Shown here one piece after another: positions 34,245 to 41,880 of a stretch of DNA of 64,000 bases. Position 1 is the stretch's first letter, and the number at the start of each line of letters is the position of its first letter. The notes beneath the pieces were generated by a model. It did no database searches and had not been told where the DNA came from. It worked only from the letters and a program-made list of their open reading frames with translations. A program made the position numbers and the translations under genes. Origin of the DNA: Streptomyces sulphureus DSM 40104 (lineage in GTDB: Bacteria > Actinomycetota > Actinomycetes > Streptomycetales > Streptomycetaceae). The stretch is taken from positions 186,001-250,000 of the forward strand of contig NZ_KB905822.1 of assembly GCF_000381025.1 (NCBI RefSeq). The letters are read 5' to 3'.

Positions 34245-34964
34245 CTACTCCTCCGCGGGAGTCGTCCGGTCGGTCGTGCCAAGGCCCTGCAGGGCGGCGA
34301 GGCGACCGTGCTGGACGTGCATCCGGGCGACCGCGGTCGCCCCGATGGCGTCGCCGGTGGAGAAGCACCGGACGAGTTCCTCGTGTTCGCGGTGCGCCTG
34401 CCGGGCGCGCTCGCCGCGGAGCGAGGCGTTGATGTACCGCTCGCAGGAGTACCACAGGACTCGGACGTGCCGTTGGAGCGCCCCGGGGCCCAGCCGCGCG
34501 AAGACCGCGGCGTGGAACTCGCGGTGCGCGAAGAGCATCGCAGCCGGGTCGTCGGCGTCCTCCGTGCGCCGCATGCGCTCCAGGGCCGCTTCCATGGCGG
34601 TCGCCGTCTCCTCGGGGTAGGTGGCGGCGGCTCGTTCGGTCGCCATCACCTCCATCAGCTCCAGCATCCGGTAGGAGTCGTCGACGTCCTGCCGCCGTAT
34701 CTCGGAGACGACGGCGCCGCGCCGCGGATACATCTCCAGCAGGCCCTCGGAGAGGAGTTCGCGGAAGGCTTCGCGCAACGGCACCCGGCTGATTCCGAGT
34801 TCGGCGGAGAGCTCCTCGACGCGAAGCCTTGTGCCCGGAGAAAGAGTGCCGAGCACGATGCGCTGGCGGAGCTGGTCCGCTGCAAAGTCGGTGAGTGTAC
34901 CGTGCGGCGGGCCGAATCCGGCCGTCGTTTGGGCGTCTTTCACTGGCGTGTGACTTTCCCGCAT
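34245..34964 (-). CDS. GntR family regulator (FCD domain)
   Basis: A 239-residue FadR-type regulator. The winged HTH (QLRQRIVLGTLSPGTRLRVEELS, read from residue 33; AELGISRVPLREAFREL) is followed by an all-helical FCD effector domain with the metal/ligand residues spread through HREFHAAVF and HREHEELV. ATG 34964 is chosen because the upstream extension is unlike the family. It is the last gene of the nic operon, 89 bp after the monooxygenase, and probably senses a pathway acid. Pseudomonas uses MarR/TetR proteins for this pathway, so the regulator class differs here. Shared ATTAAGT motifs in the divergent promoters upstream are its candidate sites. Confidence 0.85.
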   Translation of the reverse strand: MRESHTPVKDAQTTAGFGPPHGTLTDFAADQLRQRIVLGTLSPGTRLRVEELSAELGISRVPLREAFRELLSEGLLEMYPRRGAVVSEIRRQDVDDSYRMLELMEVMATERAAATYPEETATAMEAALERMRRTEDADDPAAMLFAHREFHAAVFARLGPGALQRHVRVLWYSCERYINASLRGERARQAHREHEELVRCFSTGDAIGATAVARMHVQHGRLAALQGLGTTDRTTPAEE

Positions 34965-35053
34965 GGTGTTGGTGCTGTCGGCGACAGTTTGCCACGGCTT
35001 GGGGCAGAGCTGTCCGGTGGGCGTTGCACCCGCCGGACAGCACCGCCCCGACG

Positions 35054-36313
35054 TCATGGGGCGGCGGTGACGCTGCCGCGCGTCTGCCGGCCCGACTGCG
35101 GTGTCCCCGGCTCCTCACCGGGCTCGAAAGGCCAGCCCAGCGGCGGCCCGATGTAGCTCTCGGCGAAGTTGCGTGCGTACGCCGTCGAGTGGCGTAGCTG
35201 CCAGAGCCTGGACTGCTGGAGGCGCTGGCGGAACGCCGCGTCGGGTCCGTCGGCGGGGTAGGTGTGCATCATGTGTATCAGGGCGTGGCTGAACTCCTGC
35301 GCCTTCCAGATGTCGGGCAGCCGCCTCGCGGAGTACCGGGCGAGCGCCTGCTCCTCCCCGCCGTCCAGGAACCCGGCGAGTACGCCGTCGAGTTCGGCCG
35401 CGTCGGCGATGGCCAGATTCATACCCTTGCCGCCGGACGGGGTGATGATGTGCGCCGCGTCGCCGAGCAGGAAGAGCCGCCCGTACTGCATCGGCTCCAG
35501 CACGCTGCTCTTCATCTCCAGCATGTTCTTGCTGAAGACCGGACCTTCGTGCAGCGTCCATCCCGGTTTGGCCAGCCGGTGCCGCAGCTCGTGCCAGATC
35601 CGCTCGTCGGGCCAGTCCTCCACGCTGTCCTCGAAGGGGACTTGGAGGTGGAAGCGCGTGACGTCGTCCGAGCGGAGGAGGTGCCCTGCGAAGCCCCGCG
35701 GATGCTGTGCGTAGACGGTCCACTCCGCCGACGGCCGGGTGCGCGCGAGCAGGGTGAGCCAGCGGAACTCGTGCTGCATGGTGTACTCGGTGAACGCCTC
35801 TCCGGGGATCGAGGCGCGGGCGGCACCGTGTTGACCGTCCGCACCCGCCACCGCGTCGGCAGTGACCACCAGGCCGTTTTCGCACTCCACGCGCGGGCGG
35901 TGCTCCAGGGACGTGACGCGGTGGGCGCGGGTCTCGTAGTGGACGGTTCCGCCGCCCGCCTCGTAGGCGTCCAACAGGTCGGCCACCACTTCCTGTTGGG
36001 GGTAGACGTAGTGGGGAGTGTCGTCGTAGAGAGCCGAGTAGTCGGTGAAGAAGCTTTCGCCGTCACTGCGGAACTCGCAGCCGTGGTGCACCGCGCCTTC
36101 CGCGTGCAGCCTCTCGGCGAGTCCGTGCCGCTCCAGGAGTTCGACGGTGCGGTGCTCCAGCAGGCCGGCCCGGGCACGGCCGAGGATCTGCGCGCGGCTG
36201 AACTTGTCGAGGACCACGGTGGGGACTCCGCGCTGTTGCAGCAGATTGGCGAGAGTCAGCCCGGCGGGGCCGGCGCCGATGATCGCGAGGCGGGACTCGA
36301 TTTCCCGGGCCAT
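35054..36313 (-). CDS. PobA-like FAD monooxygenase, predicted 6-hydroxynicotinate (or related ring acid) hydroxylase
   Basis: A 419-residue class A flavoprotein hydroxylase. Motifs are IIGAGPAGLTLANLL (FAD), GRARAGLLEHRTVELL, ADGQHG (DG motif) and FLLGDAAHIITPSGGKGMN (second FAD motif). The overall pattern is that of 4-hydroxybenzoate 3-monooxygenase, not of the salicylate-hydroxylase-like NicC of Pseudomonas. AAGGAGGG precedes ATG 36313. The genes just upstream encode the 2,5-dihydroxypyridine pathway, so the likely job is oxidative decarboxylation of 6-hydroxynicotinate to 2,5-dihydroxypyridine. 4-Hydroxybenzoate remains possible, but no protocatechuate genes are nearby. Confidence 0.7.
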   Translation of the reverse strand: MAREIESRLAIIGAGPAGLTLANLLQQRGVPTVVLDKFSRAQILGRARAGLLEHRTVELLERHGLAERLHAEGAVHHGCEFRSDGESFFTDYSALYDDTPHYVYPQQEVVADLLDAYEAGGGTVHYETRAHRVTSLEHRPRVECENGLVVTADAVAGADGQHGAARASIPGEAFTEYTMQHEFRWLTLLARTRPSAEWTVYAQHPRGFAGHLLRSDDVTRFHLQVPFEDSVEDWPDERIWHELRHRLAKPGWTLHEGPVFSKNMLEMKSSVLEPMQYGRLFLLGDAAHIITPSGGKGMNLAIADAAELDGVLAGFLDGGEEQALARYSARRLPDIWKAQEFSHALIHMMHTYPADGPDAAFRQRLQQSRLWQLRHSTAYARNFAESYIGPPLGWPFEPGEEPGTPQSGRQTRGSVTAAP

Positions 36314-36414
36314 TCGGCCCTCCTTACGTTCGGTGGCGAGATGGGTGAGGGCGGGGGCAGCGCGCACCCGCAGTCGCAGGCCGCAGCAGACCGCCGCGGC
36401 CTGCGCGGCAGGTG

Positions 36415-37431
36415 TCAGTCGGCGCGGTGCGGTTCCACGACGCGACCGCCGCGGACCACCGGCTCGTCGTCGAGGAGGAGGTCGCAGCCCCGCATCGGGA
36501 TGTCGAAGTGGCAGGGAGTGTCGTTGGCGCCGCCGAGTTCGTTGTTGGGGCCGATGGAAAACATCACGTTGCCCTCGAAGGAACGCAGCTCCATGCCCAT
36601 GCCGCCGGGGAACTGCGTCAGACCGTGCCAGTGCGCGCGCGGGTCGAGGCCCCAGCCGACGTGCGACATGCCGTAACCGCGCGGGTCGTCGAAAGAGCGG
36701 ATGTAGGAGGAGAGCAGGTCCGCGTCGAGGCCGCCGCGGATGTCGGTGATGAACCCCTTTTCCACGGTGAGTTCGACCGGGGTGGTGGTGTAGGTGTTGA
36801 ACGGCAGCAGGACGTCGCCAGGGGACATCACGATGCGTCCGTCGACGCCGTCGTCGGCGCCGCCGGTGAAAACGAAGGCGGACGGCCAGTGGTCCCAGCG
36901 CCCCGGCTCGTCGGTGTAGCCGTACTCCGAGACCGTGGGGTAGACGCCGAGCCTGTAGGTGATGTCGGTGCCCGCCTCACTGGTGATGCGGAGCGACTCC
37001 GCGCCGGCGAGGCGGTGCTGGGCCGCCTCGACCCGCTCGCGCAGCTCGACGGTCGGAAAGAGCCGTGCCAGGAGTTCCACCGGTTCGACCGCGAGGGCGA
37101 TCCTGGTGCCGGCCGCCTGGATCTCCATCTGCTCCGGGCTGAAGAGCAGGAAGACCAGGTCGATGAGGATGTCCGCCTGCTTGGCCGTCTCCACCACCTC
37201 GCGTTGCCCGGCGAGTCCGCCGCCCACCTCCCAGCCGCCGCTCGGCGGCGGCTCGGGGAGCCGGACGTGGTACGCGCGGGCGCCGAGTCGACGCGCGGCG
37301 GCCAGGAACGCGTCAGCGTAGGCGAGGCGTTCGTGCCCCTGGGACAGGACGGCGACGGTCTGGCCGTCCTCCACGGCGCAGAGCTTCAGGTAGTCGGTGC
37401 ACAGGTCTGCGAGGAATGCCTGGTCGGTCAC
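36415..37431 (-). CDS. nicX: 2,5-dihydroxypyridine 5,6-dioxygenase
   Basis: A 338-residue iron(II) ring-cleavage enzyme of the aminopeptidase M29-like fold. It opens 2,5-dihydroxypyridine to N-formylmaleamate. In P. putida NicX the iron ligands are one His, then an HxD pair; here they match SHVGWGLDP and CHFDIPM near residues 257 and 310. The N-terminal Rossmann-like half is as in the family, and the length fits. The call depends on the deformylase, amidase and isomerase genes upstream, since M29 leucyl aminopeptidases share the fold but not this HxD arrangement. ATGA overlap links it to nicD. Confidence 0.78.
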   Translation of the reverse strand: MTDQAFLADLCTDYLKLCAVEDGQTVAVLSQGHERLAYADAFLAAARRLGARAYHVRLPEPPPSGGWEVGGGLAGQREVVETAKQADILIDLVFLLFSPEQMEIQAAGTRIALAVEPVELLARLFPTVELRERVEAAQHRLAGAESLRITSEAGTDITYRLGVYPTVSEYGYTDEPGRWDHWPSAFVFTGGADDGVDGRIVMSPGDVLLPFNTYTTTPVELTVEKGFITDIRGGLDADLLSSYIRSFDDPRGYGMSHVGWGLDPRAHWHGLTQFPGGMGMELRSFEGNVMFSIGPNNELGGANDTPCHFDIPMRGCDLLLDDEPVVRGGRVVEPHRAD

Positions 37432-38387
37432 GATTGCCTCCCTGGAACGGATCGCCCGGCGGGTCCGCCGGGCGGGTGCGGTGCGGGGCGCGTCGCCGTC
37501 TGCTGCGCGTCGGCGGGCCGGGACGGGGTCGGCTCGGCGCCGTCGTCCGGGCTCTCCGGTGCGGGCGGGGGGCCGAGAGCCGCGCGCTTCCCGTCAAGGG
37601 CTGTGCGTACGGCGTCGAGGAAGCCGTCGAGGTTGTCCCAGGGCACCATGTGGCCGGCCGAGGGCACCTCGAGGATCTGCGCCTGCGGATTCAGCCGACG
37701 CAGAGCGGGGACGTCGGCGTCGGTGACGACCGGGCTCTCGGCGCCTCGGATCAACGTGACCGGCGCGGGGAGCCGGGCCCAGTACGGCTCGAACCGCTCG
37801 CGCTCGAAGTCGCCGTGCGTCTCTGCCACGGCCGTCGGGTCGCAGGTCGGCAACTCCTGTGCCCGGATGGCCAGTTCGCGCTGCGGCCAGTGCGGGTACC
37901 ACCGCGCCACGCCCTCCGCGTCGGTTCCCCTGCGCGCCTCGGTGAGTTGCTCGGCGAAGGAGGAGGCCGAGGTCGGATAGGGGCGGTGCGGGCCGGAGAG
38001 CGGCGGATCGACGAGGACCAGCGGGCCGTGCGGAAGCAGCCGAGCGGTCGCGGCCGCGATGCGCGCCCCCATCGAGTGGCCCAGGAGAACGGGACGTTCG
38101 CAGTCCAGTGCCTCGGCCAGCGCGACGGCGTCCGCGGCGTACTCGCGCAGCGTGTAACCGCCGTCGGGCGCCACGGTGCCGCCTCGACCGCGGATGTCGG
38201 GCACGTACACCCGGTACTCCCCTGACAACGCGTGCGCCACGAAGTCGAGTGCCAGCGCGGTGCTGGTGATGCCGGGCAGCAGCAGCAGGTCCGGGCTGCC
38301 CGGCTCACCGTAGCGGAGCACCCTGTGGCTCAATCCACGTGCGTCGACTCGGAGTTCAGTACCGCGGGGACCGTAGGGGGCGTTCAT
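37428..38387 (-). CDS. nicD: N-formylmaleamate deformylase (alpha/beta hydrolase)
   Basis: A 319-residue alpha/beta hydrolase. The nucleophile elbow is GHSMGAR (Ser about 108), the acid is in the VTLIRGAESPVVTD strand region, and the His is in PSAGHMVPWDNLDGF. In the nic pathway it releases formate from N-formylmaleamate. NicD of P. putida ends after the His helix; here about 55 extra Pro/Ala-rich residues follow, overlapping the nicX start. That tail is probably disordered. Both ends overlap neighbours by ATGA. Assignment is by context; the fold alone would give only a hydrolase. Confidence 0.72.
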   Translation of the reverse strand: MNAPYGPRGTELRVDARGLSHRVLRYGEPGSPDLLLLPGITSTALALDFVAHALSGEYRVYVPDIRGRGGTVAPDGGYTLREYAADAVALAEALDCERPVLLGHSMGARIAAATARLLPHGPLVLVDPPLSGPHRPYPTSASSFAEQLTEARRGTDAEGVARWYPHWPQRELAIRAQELPTCDPTAVAETHGDFERERFEPYWARLPAPVTLIRGAESPVVTDADVPALRRLNPQAQILEVPSAGHMVPWDNLDGFLDAVRTALDGKRAALGPPPAPESPDDGAEPTPSRPADAQQTATRPAPHPPGGPAGRSVPGRQS

Positions 38388-39139
38388 CGGCGGTCACCGC
38401 CCGTCAAAGCGGCGCCGCCGGTCGAGAGACCGAGCGGCAGGCCGAGCGCCTCCAGGAGCTCGCGGGTCGTGGCGGTCGCGGCGGTCACCACGGGGAGTCC
38501 GAAGCGTTGCTCCACCTCGGGAACGGCGTCGAGCGAGGGCATTTGGACGCAGGCGGAGAGAACGATGCCCTCGGCCCCGGTGAGGTCCAAGCCGGCGACG
38601 TGCGCGGAGAGATCCCCGGGGTCGAGGCGGCCGACGGCACTGTTGTCGGTCACCGCCAGACTCACCGAGTCGACGACCTCCACCCCGTACTGCTCCAGAT
38701 AGGCGAGCACGGTCCTCGTCAACTCCGGTGCATACGGGGCGACGACCGCGACCTTGCGCAGCCCGAGTGCATCGAGCGTGCGGACGAGTGCTCCCGCACT
38801 GCTCACCACGGGTGCCTCGCAGCCGTTGCCTGCCGTCACGTCCGCGAGCCACGGCTCGATCCGCTCGTGCGCCTTCGGCCCCTCCGCCATCAGCGCCACC
38901 AGGCACGCGTAGCCGAGGACACGCACTTGGGCGTCGGAGAGCTCCCTGGCGCAGCGGTCCCCCTCCTCGACCATGGCGTGCAGCGCGGCGGCCTCGACGG
39001 TGTGGAGCTCCGCGCGGCTGGAGTGGAAGGTGAACTCCTCGCCGTGCAGGGCGGTGTGTTCGCGCAGGAGCTTGGGGACCTCGGTCTCCATCGTGGTGTT
39101 GGAGCTGGGGACGACGAGTCCCACGCGGTGCGCCGTCAT
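38384..39139 (-). CDS. nicE: Maleate cis-trans isomerase
   Basis: A 251-residue member of the Asp/Glu racemase superfamily that converts maleate to fumarate. VGLVVPSSNTTMETEVP at the N-terminus is the isomerase signature. The two catalytic Cys lie in VLGYACLVALM (about residue 76) and GIVLSACVQMPS (about 193). The frame runs further upstream, but ATG 39139 directly gives the family N-terminus and overlaps nicF as ATGA. Arylmalonate decarboxylase is the nearest alternative; it lacks one of these Cys. Confidence 0.85.
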   Translation of the reverse strand: MTAHRVGLVVPSSNTTMETEVPKLLREHTALHGEEFTFHSSRAELHTVEAAALHAMVEEGDRCARELSDAQVRVLGYACLVALMAEGPKAHERIEPWLADVTAGNGCEAPVVSSAGALVRTLDALGLRKVAVVAPYAPELTRTVLAYLEQYGVEVVDSVSLAVTDNSAVGRLDPGDLSAHVAGLDLTGAEGIVLSACVQMPSLDAVPEVEQRFGLPVVTAATATTRELLEALGLPLGLSTGGAALTGGDRR

Positions 39140-39816
39140 GCTGCCCCCTTGTGTGCGGTGGACCCCTCGGACGGTGCGGCGTTCCGGGCGCGGCTCAGGT
39201 ACTCGGCGGCGTCGTCGAGCCCGACGACATCCGCGTACTTCTGCTGGAGATCGAAGAGGGCGGCGTCGTGCGGTGGTTGGGCCCGGTCGCCCACGCAGTC
39301 GGCCACGACGAGCGTGGCGAAGCCGTGCTGTACCGAGTCCACGGCGGTGGCCCGTACGCAGCCGCTCGTCGTGGCGCCACACACCAGGACGGTGTCGACA
39401 CGCAGGGAGCCGAGCGCCGAGGCGAGCCCGGTGCCGAAGAAGCCACTCGCCGATGCCTTGGTGAGCACGGGTTCGTTCGGCCCGGGCGCGACCGCTTGAT
39501 CGATCTGCACCGCGGGCGTTCCGCTGCGCAACGCGGCGAGTCCCGGCGACTTGTCGAGCCAGGCGTGCGGAACGCCGGGCGGGAAGGCGATGGCGGTGTA
39601 CAGCACGGGTGCGCCGGCGGCACGGGCGGCGCCGAGCAGTCGCGCGGTGGCGTCGAGCTGCGGACGGAGGTCCGCGCCGGTGGGCAGGCCGGGGTCGGTG
39701 AAGCCGAGTTGGAGATCGACCACGACGACGGCGGGACGCACGCCGCGGTGGGCGCTGCTGCCGAAACCGGCGCTCCTGTAGCGGTCGAGCAGGTGGGGGT
39801 CGGTCACGGGAGGCAC
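39136..39816 (-). CDS. nicF: Maleamate amidohydrolase (isochorismatase-like)
   Basis: A 226-residue isochorismatase-fold cysteine hydrolase. The triad is visible as Asp in VVVVDLQLGFTDP, Lys in VLTKASASGFFGT and Cys in VCGATTSGCVRATAVD. The RYRSAGFGSSAHRGVRPAVVVVD start (read from residue 11) is typical of maleamate and N-carbamoylsarcosine amidases. It hydrolyses maleamate to maleate and ammonia, the step before NicE. It is the first gene of the minus-strand operon with a good promoter at 39916-39944. Confidence 0.8.
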   Translation of the reverse strand: MPPVTDPHLLDRYRSAGFGSSAHRGVRPAVVVVDLQLGFTDPGLPTGADLRPQLDATARLLGAARAAGAPVLYTAIAFPPGVPHAWLDKSPGLAALRSGTPAVQIDQAVAPGPNEPVLTKASASGFFGTGLASALGSLRVDTVLVCGATTSGCVRATAVDSVQHGFATLVVADCVGDRAQPPHDAALFDLQQKYADVVGLDDAAEYLSRARNAAPSEGSTAHKGAA

Positions 39817-39915
39817 CTCTCGGGGAGGGGGTGACGGGGCGGAATGTCAGGGCACCGTCGGTGAACACCACTTGCGGAACACCGAGTTGGTACGGACGGT
39901 GCGGTCCGAGCTCCC

Positions 39916-39944
39916 ATGAGAAACTTAATTAAATCTGCCGTCAA
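39916..39944 (-). promoter_or_regulatory. Promoter of the nic operon with operator-like ATTAAGT
   Basis: On the minus strand TTGACG (39939-39944) and TCTCAT (39916-39921) are 17 bp apart. The spacer holds ATTTAATTAAGT, whose TTAATTAA is palindromic. ATTAAGT starts 9 bp after the -35, nearly the same place as in the divergent promoter at 40091. The AT-rich core stands out in this GC-rich DNA. Confidence 0.5.
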
Positions 39945-40090
39945 CCGGTAGGCGCAGTTGCCTTGGGTTCCCGGTGTCCAAGTCGACGAGTGACCGGCCT
40001 CGCGCCCTCAAACAGCCCGTGTGCAGGGGTGATTGCACGGTGACGCGAGCCGGGTCAGAGGTGTCGGGTCGACTGAGTTCGGCATGACCG

Positions 40091-40119
40091 TTGACAGCCT
40101 CCGTATTAAGTATGCATTG
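40091..40119 (+). promoter_or_regulatory. Candidate promoter of the nic-linked MFS gene
   Basis: A consensus TTGACA at 40091-40096 is followed 8 bp later by ATTAAGT. The -10 is not clear (GCATTG at 17-bp spacing is the best). The rest of 39945-40232 shows no gene. Confidence 0.4.
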
Positions 40120-40232
40120 ATGGTGCCGCCACGAGCCCCCGTCGACTCATGGCGGCCGGCGGTGCCGCCGATCGCTGACGGGCTCACCGACTCCCTGCAC
40201 GCAACCGCCCCCTCTGCGGAAGCGAGACCGAC

Positions 40233-41756
40233 ATGTCGCAAACCCACCACGCGGACCGGGACCGTCCGCCCACAGCAGGCGTGCGTTCCTACCGGATGCT
40301 GTGGATCATGCTCTTCGGCGGCTGGCTCTTCGCCTACGCCGATCGCGCCATCACCGGCCCTGTCGTCACATGGATGATCGACAACGACGTTTCGTTCATG
40401 CACGCGGCGCAGAACCCGCACGCGCTCGGCGGCCTCATCGGCAGCCTCTTCTTCGCCGGCTACATGCTCACGCAACTGCCCAGCGGCAGCCTCGGCGACC
40501 GGTACGGACACGCCACGATGCTCGTCGTCTCGTTCGTCTGGGCCGGCGTCGCCACGGTCATCAGCGGTGCCATCACGGGCTTGTTCGTCTTCGTCGCGAT
40601 GCGCGTGCTGACAGGGCTCGGCGAGGGCGCGTTCTACTCCAACGACCGCGCCCTGATCGTCGCCCACACCCCCGCGCCCGAGCGCAGTCTGGGGCTCGGG
40701 GTCGCCATCACCGGGCTCGCGTTCGGGCTCACCGTCGCCAATATCGCAGCGCCGCCCCTGCTCGATTTCGGCGCCTCGGTCCTCGGCAAGGAACAGGGAT
40801 GGAGGATGCCGTTCCTGATCTTCGGCGTGCTCACGCTCCTTGTCTCCGCCGTGATGTGGTGGTTCCTGCGACGCCTCGTCGGCAGGCTGCGTCCCGGGGT
40901 GCCGGCGCTGCGGCTGCTCGGTGTCTCGGCGGTCTTCTGCGCGCTGATCATGGCCCTGTTCTGGGCCAGCGACAGCCTCGGACTCCCGGAGTGGGCTTCG
41001 GCGTTGGCACAGGTGGTGCTGGCGCTGGCGATTGTCTTCGTGATGCGCCGCCGCGGCGCCTTCGGGCAGTCGCGGACCCGGCGGGGCGGTAGCGGTGTCA
41101 TCGACAGGGAGACGCTGCTTATCTACGTCGCCGGTATCGCCATCCTGTGGAGCATCTGGCTCTTCGGGTACTGGTCGGTGGCGATCGTCTCGTCGGCGGC
41201 GGACTCCTCGCTCGTCGAGGCGGGCCTCACCGCGGCCTTCAACGCGGGTGCCGGCATCATCGGCTTCCCCGTCGGCGGCTGGCTCTCCGACCGCGCCCTG
41301 CAACGTGGTTGGGGTCGGCGCAACCTGCTCATCGCCGCCACCGTCGCGCAGGGCACGCTGGTCCTGCTCTTCGGCGTCTACCTCCAGCACGTCCAGCAGC
41401 CCTCGTTGTGGGTGATGGGGTTGCTGCTCTTCGCAACGGGGCTCTTCCTCAACGCGGTGCAGCCGATGTCCCAGGCGCTCACGGCCGACCTCGTAAGCGA
41501 CGAGTCCCGCGGCGCCGCCTTCGGGATGTGGAACCTGATCGCGGAGATCGGCGCCGTCGCCAGCCCCGTGGTCTCGGGCGCTCTGCGGGATACCACGGGG
41601 AGTTGGTCGACCGCGGTCTACGTGGACGCGGGGCTGGTGCTGGCGAGCGCGTTCCTCTACTTGGGTGTGCGCCGCACCGGACCGCTCGCACGGGATGACG
41701 GTCCGGCGGGCGGCCCCGCGCACGGCGAGTCCGTCGTGGCGTCCGCCGGCGACTGA
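40233..41756 (+). CDS. MFS transporter, predicted importer for pyridine carboxylate
   Basis: A 507-residue major facilitator with about twelve helices, divergent from the nic operon. Helix 1 reads WIMLFGGWLFAYADRAITGPVV and the following loop SGSLGDRYGHATMLVV is the MFS motif A region; the second half has VGGWLSDRALQRGWGRRN. The arrangement resembles the anion:cation symporter family that includes Pseudomonas NicT. Nicotinate or 6-hydroxynicotinate is the inferred substrate. A strong hairpin follows the stop. Confidence 0.82.
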   Translation: MSQTHHADRDRPPTAGVRSYRMLWIMLFGGWLFAYADRAITGPVVTWMIDNDVSFMHAAQNPHALGGLIGSLFFAGYMLTQLPSGSLGDRYGHATMLVVSFVWAGVATVISGAITGLFVFVAMRVLTGLGEGAFYSNDRALIVAHTPAPERSLGLGVAITGLAFGLTVANIAAPPLLDFGASVLGKEQGWRMPFLIFGVLTLLVSAVMWWFLRRLVGRLRPGVPALRLLGVSAVFCALIMALFWASDSLGLPEWASALAQVVLALAIVFVMRRRGAFGQSRTRRGGSGVIDRETLLIYVAGIAILWSIWLFGYWSVAIVSSAADSSLVEAGLTAAFNAGAGIIGFPVGGWLSDRALQRGWGRRNLLIAATVAQGTLVLLFGVYLQHVQQPSLWVMGLLLFATGLFLNAVQPMSQALTADLVSDESRGAAFGMWNLIAEIGAVASPVVSGALRDTTGSWSTAVYVDAGLVLASAFLYLGVRRTGPLARDDGPAGGPAHGESVVASAGD

Positions 41757-41813
41757 GCGAGCCGGACGGTGACAGAGAGGCGAGGAGAGGACGCTTCTGC
41801 CGGCCGACGCGCG

Positions 41814-41846
41814 TGTCCCGTGGGAACTCTGCGTTCCCACGGGACA
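41814..41846. terminator. Bidirectional terminator between MFS gene and ABC pair
   Basis: A perfect 14-bp stem (41814-41827 with 41833-41846) and a 5-nt loop lie between convergent stops at 41756 and 41881. It also marks the border between the nic locus and the metallophore cluster. Confidence 0.75.
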
Positions 41847-41880
41847 GTTGACGCCGGCTGGTAAGGGGAGCCCCCCGTGC

